64,000 bases of DNA, taken from the NCBI GenBank assembly GCA_963682055.1, contig OY821742.1:3929816-3993815 (forward strand), read 5' to 3'. Shown one piece after another: positions 11,457-23,569 of the stretch. This DNA is from Primula veris (taxonomy: Eukaryota; Streptophyta; Magnoliopsida; Ericales; Primulaceae). The stretch's first letter is position 1; each line of letters opens with the position of its first letter. A model generated the notes under the pieces. That model worked only from the letters and a program-made list of their open reading frames with translations, searched no databases and was not told the origin of the DNA. Made by a program: the position numbers and the translations under genes.

Positions 11457-12247
11457 TAATAGTTTTATGTTTTTCATATAAAAAAAAAGTTAACATGTTC
11501 ATATATATATAATAACTAATGTGTGTGTTTATCTCAAAAATATCTTATAAATGAGGTAACCTACTTCAAGGCAGCTTTGATGGTAGTTTGGCATATTAGG
11601 GTCTCAAAGGTCCAACCACTTGCTCAACACTAATGAATCTAAACTATATATTATAAATTAAATAGAATACTTTATGTATGTGGTTACTGCTTATCTTCCA
11701 AAAAAATATTAATGAATTTAAACTATATATTATAAATGAAATAAAATACCTTATAGTAGTTTTCCATGTAAATTTAGAGATATGGTCCCAAAGTACGAAT
11801 ACTTTGTATTTGATCTCTGTGGTTTTGATTACACGACATACTAAACATACGATACAAAATGTATTGGCACAAATTTCAATCATCTATTTTATTGAACCAA
11901 ACAAGGTATGAGCGTCATGATATATACGCAATGGTGTCTTTAGACATTATAAACAAACAAAAAAAAAAACAATTTATTAACAATTTGTATGATATTATAT
12001 GAGCTATTTTTGAAATTAGCAACGTTAAAAAAGTTGTTTTAGTGTTGTTAAATTTTTATCAGCAAGTTGTATAGTAACATGTCAATTGTTGCTATTATGT
12101 TATTTACTTATAGTTGGTGCATGAAACTATTAACAATCTGATTATATGATTAACATTATTCCAATACATTATTTCGTTTATTTGAACCAATATCCGAGAA
12201 AAATAACAAACCACAAAATGATGATATATAATTAAACAAATACATGG
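11457..12247. other. Intergenic, 3' side of CYP87 (D1)
   Basis: A/T-rich sequence with short ORFs on both strands that look like chance. No domain or RNA gene is recognised. The CYP87 3' untranslated region and polyadenylation signal should lie in the right-hand part. Confidence 0.6.
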
Positions 12248-15200
12248 TCATGCTTTCTCAAAAACATTTATATAAATTCCATCTCCAAAATCCAAAGCTG
12301 GATTTCGACTGATTTTTTCTCCTCCTTTCTCCTTTGTCCACCTATTTGAATGACCGAAATCAAGAGGGAAAAGGTAACCGAGATCAATTTTGAAGATTTT
12401 AAATAACACTTTTTCAAAAAATAAAATCGTTAGAGTGGAAATAAGCCAAACATTACCTATATTCTGTGCATAAAACATGAAAAAATGTCGACATAAACAC
12501 CCTACTGTACTCTGCACCCGAACATTGTCTCACTCCTACGCCGAAAGGCATAAAGTTCTTTGAAATAACACTTGACTCAAGTTCCTGATAGGAAAAGTTT
12601 ATATTAAAATTCTAGAAGATTTTCTCGCCGATTATATTATTTATTTAAAGGAATAACCTGTTTTTTTTTACCTTCCAACGATGAGGACTAAATGCCAATG
12701 GATCTTTGTAAGTGTTAGGATTTAACTGTTGAGCAGAATAAGCAAGCATAATCGTCCAACCTTGGGGAATCATATAACCTACATGATGAGCTAAGCATTA
12801 AGAATGTGGTATTAATTTTAGTCCAACTTTTATACAAACAGCATACTGCAATAAGAGTTGGTCCACACCACTGTTTTAAAAAACGTGCTTTATAGTGTAA
12901 AAAAAAAAACCCGATTCAAATTTTAAAAAACTTGTTTTCTTTTCTTTCCGTTAAAAGATGACTCTTTTTACGCTTTTACCATAACCATTCCCACCATGCT
13001 TTAGCTAAGATTTCGTTTTTCAAAACACTAGTTCACACAGCCAAGCGGAGTAGCTAAGCTCTTTCAAAGCTAGCTATAAGCCTATACCATTAATGAGTAT
13101 ATCTTCTTTTGCTCTACGTAAACTTCCCGGTAAGAAGTTTGCTAGCCTAAGGACTTCATTAATGACCTGGAATTTCAAATAACACAAATATTTAATATTC
13201 ATTCAACATAGAATAAGAAACCAAAACCATGATCTAGACCATATAAAAGGTAAAAGTACCTGCAATGTGAAAGTCATCGATTTATAATCACTCCAAGTGA
13301 GAGGAACTCCAGGTTTTCTCTTTTCGAGTATCTCCTCATGCTCAACCTTTTAAAAGAAAAATTAAACATAGTGGCACAACTTTCAACTATATATGCGAAG
13401 GAACTTTGATAGATATATATAAAACTCAAAGAAGTTATGATTTACCCTTAGTTCCTCGACAATCAAAGAATGTTCAGAGAGCAATTGAAAAGCTAATGTT
13501 AGGGTTGTTGAAAGGGTCTCTGACGAGGCAAATAAAACGGCAAAAACAAAATGAATTGCAAAATCTTCTGATAAGAATGTCTCTGTTTTCATATCGTGGA
13601 TTACTTGATCGAGTAGATCTCCCGGATAGTTCTCTGGCGAGTTAAGTTTCTCAAGAATCTTCTCCCTTATAGCTTTTACTACCAAATCCTTTTTCTGCAA
13701 TGATATTGAACAATTTTAATGACAATAAAACACAACAGACATGAAGTAAAAAAGTCACTATAGCTGATTAATAACCTCTTAGTACCTTTAAAGTCTCATG
13801 GAATACAGTTCCCCGAATGTTTAGAGGAAAGGATATTAAACTTTGGAAAAAATCAACGAAACAGTCACTTAAATCATCCGAGCCATTAGCCTCGTCGTAA
13901 TTGAACAATTGCTTAGCCATGAAATTAACAACCATCTGACCATCACAAGAATTGGGATACTATTATGTGAACAATAGATGAAATAAAATGTATAGAAACA
14001 TTTCTTCATAGAAGTCAGGCCAAAAAAGAAATAAGGCAAGCCTCATCGGTACATCTTATATTATCTTTAGTAGTGAATGCGATGATTACATATAGAAATA
14101 ATATATTTACTTATAGTAAGTACCTAAACAAATGGATAAAATATTGAAAGTTCATAAATGGATAAAACCTCTTATTAATGCAGACGAATTGTTGAATATG
14201 TTATAATCAGTAGTTAAAAAAAGGATAAAATTAATTTAAAATGTCTACGAGATCATATACCTTTGCTACGGCTTTCTTAACATTTACTGAACCCTCTTTG
14301 GACCAATTACTTAGAGTTTCTTGAATCAATATCTCTATTTGTGGAAGCAACTTTTCCTTGAGGCTCTCAGCACCAAAACATGTCATACATGTCCGTCGTA
14401 CGTATCGATGAGAAGGTGTTAAAGAATCTGCCTTTACCTCCCCGTACTTGCTAAATATTTTCATAAAATTGTTTAAATACCAGAGTTCTACCGATTTCCC
14501 TTCTTGCAAATAAAGATAATGGTTCACTTCAGGATCAGCAGACACCACAACAGGATTACCAACTAAATTGGTTTTAAATATTAGCCCATACCTAAAGAAA
14601 ATGAATGAAAATAGTAAATAAACAACGTTAGAAGTTTGACATCATCCTGTTTGCAGCCAATGCAATCAGAATTAATCTAGCCTCAATGTCGCACTTTTGG
14701 GAGTACGGCGTTGAGTTTTATTTATTTATTTTTTACAATTTTGACAAATTAAAATTGTTAAAAAGTTATTTTATAAATGAAAAAAATTAAGTATTAGAAA
14801 TAATATATTTAAGTTTTACAAATTACAAAACTCAGTTTTACAACCAATATTTGATGTGTTTTATTAAAATATTGTCCACAAACTCATTTTTTACAAACCA
14901 ACTTATATTAAATCCATGTTTTTTTTATTGTTCAGATTAAAACAGAAAAATAAAGAATAATCTCAGAGACTTAATAATTAAAGATAAAACATTTGTATAA
15001 TTACAAGTTGTACGTAGTTGATAATACAATTTTGCTTGTGAAAATAGTTGAGGGGAGCATTACTTTGGTAATAAAAAAAAAAAAAAAAAACTCGCAAATA
15101 CTACATGAATTTATAATTGGTTGGCAGCCAAAAAATAATACAGTACTTGATTACCTTTGAATTCTTTTCTTGACAAATGGGTGGATATCTAAAGATCGCC

Positions 15201-15369
15201 CAGGTATGAGAAGTTCAAAGGTCTCACCAATCAAGGGTAACCCCATAGACCCGGGGGGTAAAGTTCCATTTTTGTACTTAGGATTTTTCCACTTGTAAAT
15301 CCAATGGGTTACTATTATGATGAAAAAGGCCAAAACATAAATTATCACTCCAGTGCCAGTGGGCAACAT
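12248..15369 (-). CDS. Cytochrome P450, CYP87 family (copy 1)
   Basis: Nine exons: 15155-15369, 14261-14591, 13786-13935, 13446-13694, 13260-13346, 13088-13166, 12672-12778, 12457-12584, 12248-12341. All introns are GT/AG and all phases join, giving 479 aa. An open frame extends upstream to a TTG at 15477, but the first ATG is at 15369, which gives a normal P450 membrane anchor. Motifs: LPPGSMGLPLIGETFELL after the anchor; I-helix FASSETLS; ExxR as EVLR in exon 6; GYMIPQGW in exon 7; heme loop FGVGVRQCSG in exon 8. The overall pattern and the nine-exon layout are those of CYP87. Family members known from literature oxidise triterpenes (C-16 of oleananes, C-11 of cucurbitanes) or cleave the sterol side chain in cardenolide formation. 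The enzyme should sit on the ER. Substrate here is unknown. The CYP716-type gene lies upstream in the same orientation. Confidence 0.9.
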
Positions 15370-16625
15370 GTTTAATATTTGCTTACGTACACTAGTAAAA
15401 TATTGTTTGAGAGCCAACAAAAAATTGAATGTTTTTGGTAAGCTTTTGATAGAAGCTAGAAGCAAGGATAATGTCAATTTATACCAAGTTTGTTTCTACC
15501 TAATAGGAGTATAAAAAGATGAATTATACATATAAGCAGCTGTACTCCTTTTATCTTGTCGTAACATAAGCTACTTGTTTGAAGAAAAACAAATCATGCA
15601 AATAGAAAAAGGTGATGGATGGTGTCATCCACGTTAATATTAAAATAAAATAAAAACTCTATTGAGCATGTCTCCGTCCAATTTTTTGTTTGTACAATCG
15701 TATGTTAGGGAATCAGGAAATCAAACGTATTTGAAGAAATAAAAGAATGTAAATCGCACACACAATTTAACTTGATCACAAAGTTATGGTTCTCTCACAA
15801 GTAGAATTCATGTAATAATTAAAATATAAGATAGGTGAGACATATATAGAACTCATAGTGGGTCTTATTACAATTCTTAATAATATGGGATAATTAGTGA
15901 ATGTGACCAAAACAAATTTGGCTTCACAACTCAACATGTAATGATTATGTGTACTTTAAAAGCACTACCCCAATTTTTATGTTTGATTGATTCAATCTAT
16001 GAAATGCTAAAATAAACGCCAAAACTAGCGCAATAGAAGTGAAATCTAATTGGTTAATAGTTTCTTTACAAACAATCGCATTGATAGATGGCCGTGTTAT
16101 TTTGAGAAATCTCTATAATCAATTGATCTAAATGGAACCCCCCGTGGTAATTGACTTAATTGATTTTCTCTTGAGTATCGACTCCTAATTAGACCCATGG
16201 AATTTGAACCACCATTAGATTTCGGACCGGAGGACAATTTGGGATCGGGGTTCGCTTTTGTGTCAACCTTTTCAACTTGGTATGGATTTCACCTTATTGA
16301 TATATCTTTACTCAAATTTCATTTGCTTCGGCTTATGCCTTTCGGGTATGTGGATGTAGGTTTTGTTTAATTTGCAATGAATTTTTTGAGCATTATGTCG
16401 CATACTATGAAATTAATTTTTTGGGTTTTAATTAGCTCTTATTTTTGGGGATTTCTTGTTTATTGAAACTCGATCGGACTAAGGTTGTGACTGAAGTTTG
16501 GTTTGCATGAGCGGTTTTGCCATCTGGTGATGGTTAATTCGGGTGTTTTGATGTTTATGTAGTTTGCTTTGAGAAAATCTGAATTCCGAGTAAGATTGTA
16601 TTTTATTTCCTCTGATGGAATATTG
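15370..16625. other. CYP87 upstream region (D1)
   Basis: This should hold the CYP87 promoter, but no convincing TATA box at a good distance was found. A TGTTAGGGAA stretch at about 15704 followed by CACACACAATTTAAC resembles the edge of a decayed LTR, with no further proof. Otherwise nothing recognisable. Confidence 0.45.
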
Positions 16626-17788
16626 TGTTGGAAAACATGTAAAAAAAACATGGTTATTTCTGAGTGGTCACATGACCAACTTTGAGTCAAGATTTCATGC
16701 GACAACGTTTGACTTTTGATGCCTTACTCAATATGGATAAGTATCTCGTGTAACGAGCTTCGTAACGGTATGTCGCATGACCTATTCGGAGAATGGGTGT
16801 GAATGAAAATTGGGTTTAAAGATTGGGTCTCGGAGGAGGCAAAATCCGAAATGTTGAAAAATGATGGGAAGTAGATTAAATGACATTTAATCATTCCACA
16901 TTGGGAAAATGTGAAGACATTTTCCAAGCTAACCTTATAATTAAGCAGTTCTCTCACATCATTTTACACAACACATAATCTCTCAAAAAACATTACACTT
17001 TAGTAAAAGAAAGTCACCCACCAACAGTTCGAGCTTGACTTGTCGCCAGTTTCCGACAAGTCATCTGAGACGTTATACTTTGAGATCGAAGCGCCAACAC
17101 AACCAGAAACCTTAAAGGTGGTCGTGAATATCGGTTAAGGGCAGACTGTTTAACAGTTGCCTCGTCTGTTTTTTAAATTTTGTTCTCATTTCATGTTTTT
17201 ATTTATTTATTTAATTTCAGTACCTTTTCTTTTTTATAATTTAATTTTAGTACTTTTCTTTTCTGTAATTTAATTTCAGTAATTTTCTTTTCTATATTTT
17301 AATTACAGCAATTTACTTTCTGTAATTTAATTTCAGTACTTTTCTTTTCTGTAATTTAATTTCATTACTTTTCTGTATTTTAATTCCAGCAATTTACTTT
17401 CTGTAATTTCAATTCTGTCTTTCATTTTTGTAATTCTTATTCTGTTCTGTAATTTATTTTCTAGTTCTGTTATTTTCTTTATTTACAGAAACAGTCCAGC
17501 GGTTTAGTAATTATACTATTCTGTATTGCAGTTTCTTTTAATTAATAAAAAGTCCAGCAGTTTAGTTTTATACTATTCTGTCTGACAGTTTCGTTTAATT
17601 ACAAACCAATCTATCAGTTTAATAACTTATATTATTCTGTCTAGAATTTTATTTAATTGCATTTACATTCTGCAAGTGTCGGAATATTGTAATAGAGTCA
17701 CATTCCGTTTAATAGAAATAAAATTGTTTATTTTTTTTTTTATACCTTGCATTTTAAATTATTGTTTTTACGTACAGCAAAACCAACA
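16626..17788 (+). mobile_element. Solo copia LTR with 5-bp target duplication (D1)
   Basis: The LTR begins TGTTGG at 16626 and ends CCAACA at 17788. It is flanked by TATTG on both sides (16621-16625 and 17789-17793). It is related to the LTR at 4772-6267 (read on the other strand): they share the start, the segment around CCAGAAACC...AAAGGTGG and the AACAGTTGCCTC stretch. It carries its own tandem array (17190-17640, about 32 bp units of the form TTTAATTTCAGTACTTTTCTT). The same solo LTR sits in D2, so it predates the duplication. Confidence 0.93.
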
Positions 17789-18799
17789 TATTGTATATTG
17801 TGATCACTTGATGTATAAATTTTGAGTAGGAAACGGACTGATATGCTGAATAATTAGCTTGAGAATAGTTTTGTTTTTTCCTAAAGGCCTCATGACAACT
17901 TAAACATTAATTTCACACGTCTTTGCCTTTTTCCAACAAGCTTCTTCAAAATTTGGATTTCTTCAAAGGGATCACTTTAAGGTAGATACAGTTAGTGTCT
18001 TCAATAAATTACTCTTAATTAAGTTTCTTTAGACGTTTTTCATTATCTTTGTTTATGCTAAGTGTAATTATGTTTCTGAAAGTAATTTGTGGAGTACCAT
18101 CAATAATTTAAACCTTGATTAGTTCTAATACTTGGCTAGTTATGGGTGATTTCAATACAATTAGCTAGAAATGATTATGAAAAATATGCCATATATTTTT
18201 TTTGTAAGAAAAGGAGACTATAAATAGTGTCCATCAAACCTATTCATAAAATATACAACAGTTCATTCATGAAAAGGTGTGACTGTTGAAAATATAAATA
18301 GCTGGGGCCAATTTGAGACCACTTTTATTCACAATAATTGTATTTTTTGTCCAAAATTCCAAATGAGAAATTTATTATAAACCAATTTATAATAAAATTC
18401 TCTTTTCTCTCCTTTGATCCCACTCATTTCTTTGACTTGATAAATGTGAAACAAGAAATGGTATAATCACCGAATACAGACCATAAGGAAATTGTTGTAA
18501 AAGTTAACAAAATATGCAGAGAGAGCCTGAAATATTATGCAAATAGACATTAATTATGTAAGATTTGAGAGTACACGTTCACCCTAAATTAATTACAGAG
18601 AGAGTTTGCGCATATGATTTATATAAAAGTGATCCACCCTTTTATTTCACTTCAACATACATAACAAAAGATAAATACTTTAATTGAGGAAATGGGAAAG
18701 CAAACATATGATGACCTTAAAAAGGAATGTAATATTCAATAAGTAAAACTTGGACCCTGAAAAAATGGAGAGCTTAAAACACCAAAAGGATGTACTTAA
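17789..18799. other. Intergenic between solo LTR and the CYP716-type gene
   Basis: A/T-rich sequence without a recognised gene or repeat. The 3' untranslated region of the CYP716-type gene should lie just below 18800. Confidence 0.55.
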
Positions 18800-20750
18800 T
18801 CAGGGGCTATTTAAGTGAAGCCGAATAGGGAATCCTTCGGTTGGCCTTGGTACTGGGTCATACACAATTTTCTCATCGGAAATGAGCTTCTCCCATTTGA
18901 ACTTTGTCACAACATTATGCATGAAAACAAGTACTACAACCCTAGCATACTCATTGCCAGGACACATTCGAGGTCCACTTCCGAAAGGCAAGAATGTAAA
19001 CGGAGGCGGTATATTTCCTTCAAATCTGGAGGGCTCAAATTTTTCTGGACTTGGGAAATGGTCATCATTTTTATGTGTGAAATTTGTCATCCAAGCCATC
19101 TATATAAGAATAATTAAACATCAATAGAGGTTCTAATACTTCAAGATGCAAAAGAAAATACACATTAATAGCTTACCTTCCACCCTTTTGGAATAGTATA
19201 TCCAGCAAATTCAATATCAGTAATAGCTTCTTTAAAACCTCCAAAACTCGGTGGGCGTAGCCTCATGACTTCATTCATAACATTTCGAGAATATCTCATC
19301 TTACTTATGTCCTCCCAATTAAGTAATTCGTTTGGCTTCTTGGTTTTTGCTATCTCCATTTGCTCTATTTTTGCATGCACAAAAATGATTATAAAAATAA
19401 AATGCATGAATTGTAATCTTTGTTTATATCAAATTTATCACGACGATTTACATACGAGATTTTCTCCGGTTAAAGTTGCCAGTAGTTTTGTATGGGGAGA
19501 ACAAAATTATAAATGATTACTTCCAATTGGAAACATAAAAAGAATAACCGCTGAAGACTTAAAGAAAATTTCTAGTCATGCCATGATTTCTAAAAACCAA
19601 ACGTTAAAAGTGTTTTGAAAACCAGAAACTTAGCTAAATTGCTTTTTAAAACCTAACTTTTGTTGGTGTAAAAAGTAGAAAACGCCCTTTCTGCTTTTTT
19701 TAAGCTATGAACTGAGTTTTTTTTATCGAGTTTTCAGTGGAGCTTTTACTTTGTAGCGAGGTTTTCAAAACATGGTTATGATAGTTTACCTTTTCGGACC
19801 TCATCGTACACAAGGGGGAATTCCGCCAAGTACATCATAGTGAATGTCAAGACAGCATCAACTGTGTGGGTACTTGCAAAAACCAATCCAATTAGATGAC
19901 TAGATATGTCATATTCACTCATGAATTCACCTGTATCATAATTTGCTAGGAGAAAACTAGACAGTATATCCTTTTTCATAGCTCCAGTGTTTTTTTCTGA
20001 AAGTTCTATTTTTCTTTGCTTTATTACCCCTTGTAATAGCTCTTTTCTAACTGCATCGGCGGCCTTTACAGCACCGTAAAATCTTGTCCCTGGAAGATTA
20101 ATTGCCGGTGAAATGACACCTTTCACTATAATGGCAATCTTCTTTGAAAGGGATTTGATTTTCTCAAGATCCTTGATACACAAAAGAACTCGACAAGCTA
20201 TTGCATACGTATACTTTGAAGCAGCGTCCCTAACCGTCAATTCCTTCCCATCTTCCCAGTCACTCTCGATATGTTGCTTCATTATCGTGTCCATAATGGG
20301 GACATACCTTTGAAGAGCTTCCGCCTTGAGGAATGGGTGAATGATCTGGCGGAACAATCTATCTGATTCTTCGGCATTGCCAGATTTTGTAAATACTTTG
20401 CTCATCGAACTTGGTACCCATGTTCGGACTTTTTTCTCCTCGTTGGAGAACAAGAACTTATTCCCCTCCACAGCGCCAAGAATCACCATAGGCTGTCCTA
20501 GTATTGATGTCTTTATGACTTTGGAAGAGTGTTTGGTCATCCGATTTGTAATGAACTTCTCTAGAATTCCATTATTTAGCTTGAAGAAGAAATCCAATGT
20601 TTCCCCAATTAGAGGGAAACCGAAACTTCCAGGTGGGAGTGGAAACTTCCGGTTTCGGGTGCTTTGTGGCTTGATGAAACGATATACAGTAATTGGAAAA
20701 AGGAAAATAACACATAATAAAAGAGAATTAAGAAGAAAGGAGAACACCAT
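18800..20750 (-). CDS. Cytochrome P450, CYP716-type (copy 1)
   Basis: Three exons: 19790-20750, 19177-19364, 18800-19099, with GT/AG introns and matching phases, giving 482 aa. The protein starts with a hydrophobic anchor ([18 protein letters not shown]), then [33 protein letters not shown] and FFxPEALQRY-like sequence. ExxR is EVMRLRPP, the C-terminal region has GYTIPKGWK and FEPSRFEGN, and the heme loop is [10 protein letters not shown], followed by [13 protein letters not shown]. This is the CYP716 pattern; the close relative CYP718 cannot be excluded. CYP716 enzymes oxidise triterpene scaffolds, often at C-28. The I-helix reads FASTHTVD: the usual acidic residue before Thr is His. The D2 copy encodes an identical protein. 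A TATA box lies about 70 bases upstream. Confidence 0.88.
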
Positions 20751-20816
20751 TCTGACTAGCTGTGACAGCTATATTTTTCTATTGTGCGATGAGTAATGTA
20801 ATAAATGTGGATTGGG

Positions 20817-20823
20817 TATATAT
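20817..20823 (-). promoter_or_regulatory. TATA box of the CYP716-type gene (D1)
   Basis: TATATAT on the minus strand, about 67-73 bases upstream of the ATG at 20750. It would place transcription start some 30-40 bases before the ATG. The same element is kept in D2 at 61581-61587. Confidence 0.55.
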
Positions 20824-21160
20824 TGGACTAATTGGAGATCAAGTCTTCCCGTGTTCAATTATTTGATGTAGGTTTAATTTTACTTGCTCTTTTTTATTAA
20901 TGGGCAAACAAGTTTCTATAATATAATTTAAATAACCTAGACATTATTGTAGGAACGGTTTTTGGGTTTGTTACGGTGAAAACCTAATCAATAATTGATG
21001 ATAATATAAATTAAAAGAGCTTGTTTGGGCCAATAGATATGATATATTTTATAATACTCACAATATAGATATTTTTGCCATACTCAAAAGTATACTCATT
21101 TGCGAGGTGGAAAGAGATAATTGTTTATTTACTCCGTTTGCGCATAGGAGATTTAAATGA

Positions 21161-21371
21161 GTCTGGATTTTTCGACTGCAAAAAATATATTTTCACGTCA
21201 AAACCGTAATTCTAAACTACATATCATAATTCAGAATTACGGTTTATCTTTTTTTATTTTTATTTTTAAAAATAAAATAAAAAGCTAAACCTTAAATCAA
21301 AATTACGGTTTGTAATTACGATATACGGTTTTGGCATGAAAACAGATTTTTTACAGTCGAAAAATCCAGTC
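21161..21371. mobile_element. MITE with about 25-bp terminal inverted repeats (D1)
   Basis: The left end GTCTGGATTTTTCGACTGCA matches the reverse complement of the right end (GACTGGATTTTTCGACTGTA) with two changes. The inside contains further palindromic ACCGTAATT/AATTACGGT motifs. No target duplication was settled. The D2 copy is 61924-62135. Confidence 0.75.
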
Positions 21372-21439
21372 TCGACTTGAATATACTATATGATACTATT
21401 GATTGCATTTATCTATCCATAAGTATTGAACACAAAAAA

Positions 21440-21712
21440 GGCCCTCTTCATGGGGCGGGTAGACACAGAGTTACCCCTAGGAGACGGGAAAATGTCCCTC
21501 TCCAGGAGCAGGGTGACAAAGAGTCACCCCCGCTGAAAGACGAGAAAGTATTAATAAGGAAAATATATAAGATATCCCACGATAGGAATGAATTGAACAT
21601 AAAAGGAAATCGGAATTTCCTATAAAAATATTGTAACGAGGTAAAAGATCTCAAAAAACCCTATCATTCTTACACTTATGCAATTATTTCTCTCTTAAAA
21701 GACGTGTATTTC
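21440..21712 (+). mobile_element. LTR fragment, probably Ty3/gypsy (D1)
   Basis: GC-richer sequence (GGGCGGGTAGACACAGAG onwards) is followed by a plus-strand TATA (CCTATAAAAATATTG near 21620) and a CTCTCTTAAAAG stretch. In D2 the same sequence continues into AATGTTAGGCATCGGAGTG, a typical gypsy-type LTR end, which D1 has lost. No internal coding region is left. Confidence 0.5.
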
Positions 21713-22487
21713 TCTCTTAAGAGGGGTTTAATAAATAAAAATATGGGGATTTCCCCACCAATTATATAAATAAAAAACTAAGTAAACGACCTGCAACAAC
21801 ATTGAACTGAATTTTGAACAACTAAGTTTCAAATTCTGATTAAAACTAGAACCAGGCTAGATTATAATCAAAAAAATTAAGGAGATTGCTTGTTTTTACA
21901 AAACTACCTTTGTGAAAACCCGTATTTTTATTTTACTATATATATTTACAAATGTTTAATATTTGATGATTGTTTCAGTATTTTTGGCTACGAGGAGGGC
22001 TAGTTAGTATTTAGCAATCATTAAGTGACCAGATTACTTAATAATAAGGTTTTGTAATTAAGATAGAGTTAAATGGAATTTTACATTGGTTGTGACGTTA
22101 GAATTTGATGAATGAAAATAAGTGAGGAATATTATGTAATGTGTCGGTTTCAAATGTTTGGAAAATCAATATTAATTGTACTTAGCAATGAGTTACTAAT
22201 GTAAGTTATAGCAATGTGTGCATGATGTAAATGGTTAATGCCATTATGGTAACTTTATTGCCTTTGATATGTGCCCGTTTATTTTGTCTGCCTAGATATA
22301 TATAATTATATATACATGCAACACAAACATTAGCAATACTAAGTTACATCAACCTATATTTTCCTTTAATTTATCCATAAACTCTGATTTCTTTGCTTTC
22401 TTATAGTATGTGAATATGTGGACACATAAATACTATAAAAATAGATAGAATAGATAAATATATATAAAAGCGATCATCCAACACACA

Positions 22488-22643
22488 ATGAGATCAAGAG
22501 CTTTTAACATGGGTTTAGTGAATGAATATTTTTATTTTTGCTTTTATTCATGGAGGTTCATAACAGTTTTGGTAGCCGGGCTGTTAGCTCCAGATGATGT
22601 GCAAAATGGTCTGGGTTATTTTATCATCTTTCAAATTAGGTGA
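22488..22643 (+). CDS. Small ORF or first exon of unknown gene (D1)
   Basis: A 51-codon frame starts MRSRAFNMGLVNEYFY and ends at TGA 22641-22643. A TATA-like ATATATATAAAAG lies about 20-30 bases upstream. The stop overlaps a consensus splice donor, AG|GTGAGT, so this could be exon 1 of a longer transcript. In D2 the frame is kept, and its two substitutions are both silent. The middle is hydrophobic (ITVLVAGLLAPDD). No family was recognised. It may be non-coding. Confidence 0.35.
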   Translation: MRSRAFNMGLVNEYFYFCFYSWRFITVLVAGLLAPDDVQNGLGYFIIFQIR

Positions 22644-23569
22644 GTGGTTTTCTTACTTATTATTATAAAATTTCATTGCATTTTTTAACAAGTGTTTCAG
22701 GCTCAATTTATAATTTGAAAGTATCAAAATTATACATGTATATATCATTGCAAAGTTGCAGGTTTCAAAAGAGTAATGTTATTTGTGTACGTAAAAAAAA
22801 TAAAATGTTTATATACGTTGATGAACGTATAAGATTTTGAAAGAAATTTTATTTTATTTTTGTGTGACGTTTATAGTACTATGAATTAAGTGATAGATAC
22901 TTGGTAAGTCCAAGTATACAGAATAAAAAGAATTAGAAAGTCTGATTCCAACAAAATAAAGAGAAACAGAAAGTCTGATTCCAAAATGGTCTGGGAAGTT
23001 ACAACCTTCCTAAAGTATCTCCAAACGATCATCCTCTTCTTTAGCTCAAAATTACTACCAAAATCAGACAACTGCTGTTAAGTTTTAAAGGCCACAGCCG
23101 TTAGTGTGACAGACCCAAAGATACATGGCTGGAACAGTTAGTGCTCTGAGATATAATTCAAATCATATTGACAGTTGCATAAGAAGTTCAAATATTCAAC
23201 TCCCGCTCATATGTAATTTCAAATTATGTATATTTTCTTTATAATATATAGGTTTGTGGTAGGATTATCTTATATGCAGAAAATTATGTTTGTTTAAAAG
23301 ACTCTCTTTTGAGAATAGTTTATGACATTTGGCATCTCCAATCAGCTATTTGTATTTCTTACTATATAAAGTTTTAATACTACTTTCAGTCATCTAATCT
23401 GGTTTCTTGATTCATTCCGATACCATTTCAAGAACAGTTTCGTAGGTTATTGTTTGATGTTGTTCGTGAGTAATCAGGGTTACTACAGTTAGAAGGGTCA
23501 AATTTAGTTTAGTTTCCATCAAATAAAGGGTTAGATTAAAATAGATAGCTCAATTTTTTCACCATAACG
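22644..23569. other. Intergenic, nothing recognised
   Basis: A/T-rich with short frames only. Two possible splice acceptors (near 22700 and 22761) follow the small ORF; the second would add about 26 codons. This is not enough for a gene model. Confidence 0.4.

Larger units (their letters stand above)
9732..22835. repeat. Segmental duplication copy D1 (at least 13.1 kb)
   Basis: Sequence from 9732 is repeated in the same orientation from 50799 to the window end at 64000. Gene order, exon structure and most transposon remnants are the same. Hand comparison shows scattered single-base differences of roughly 1% in the CYP87 gene and almost none around the CYP716-type gene. Main indels: D2 lacks about 256 bp (10541-10796 here), and D1 lacks about 400 bp present at 62476-62879. 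The right end of D1 cannot be fixed because D2 leaves the window. Confidence 0.97.

Noticed and set aside
15370..15477. Longer N-terminus for CYP87 starting at TTG 15477
   Set aside because: There is no ATG in the extension. The first ATG at 15369 gives the normal anchor and family length.
13383..15477. P450 pieces as broken pseudogene fragments
   Set aside because: All pieces join through GT/AG introns in phase into one 479-residue protein with all P450 motifs.
20341..20796. 151-codon plus-strand ORF (and 61105-61560 in D2)
   Set aside because: It is antisense to exon 1 of the CYP716-type gene, has no domain, and its conservation follows from the P450 exon.
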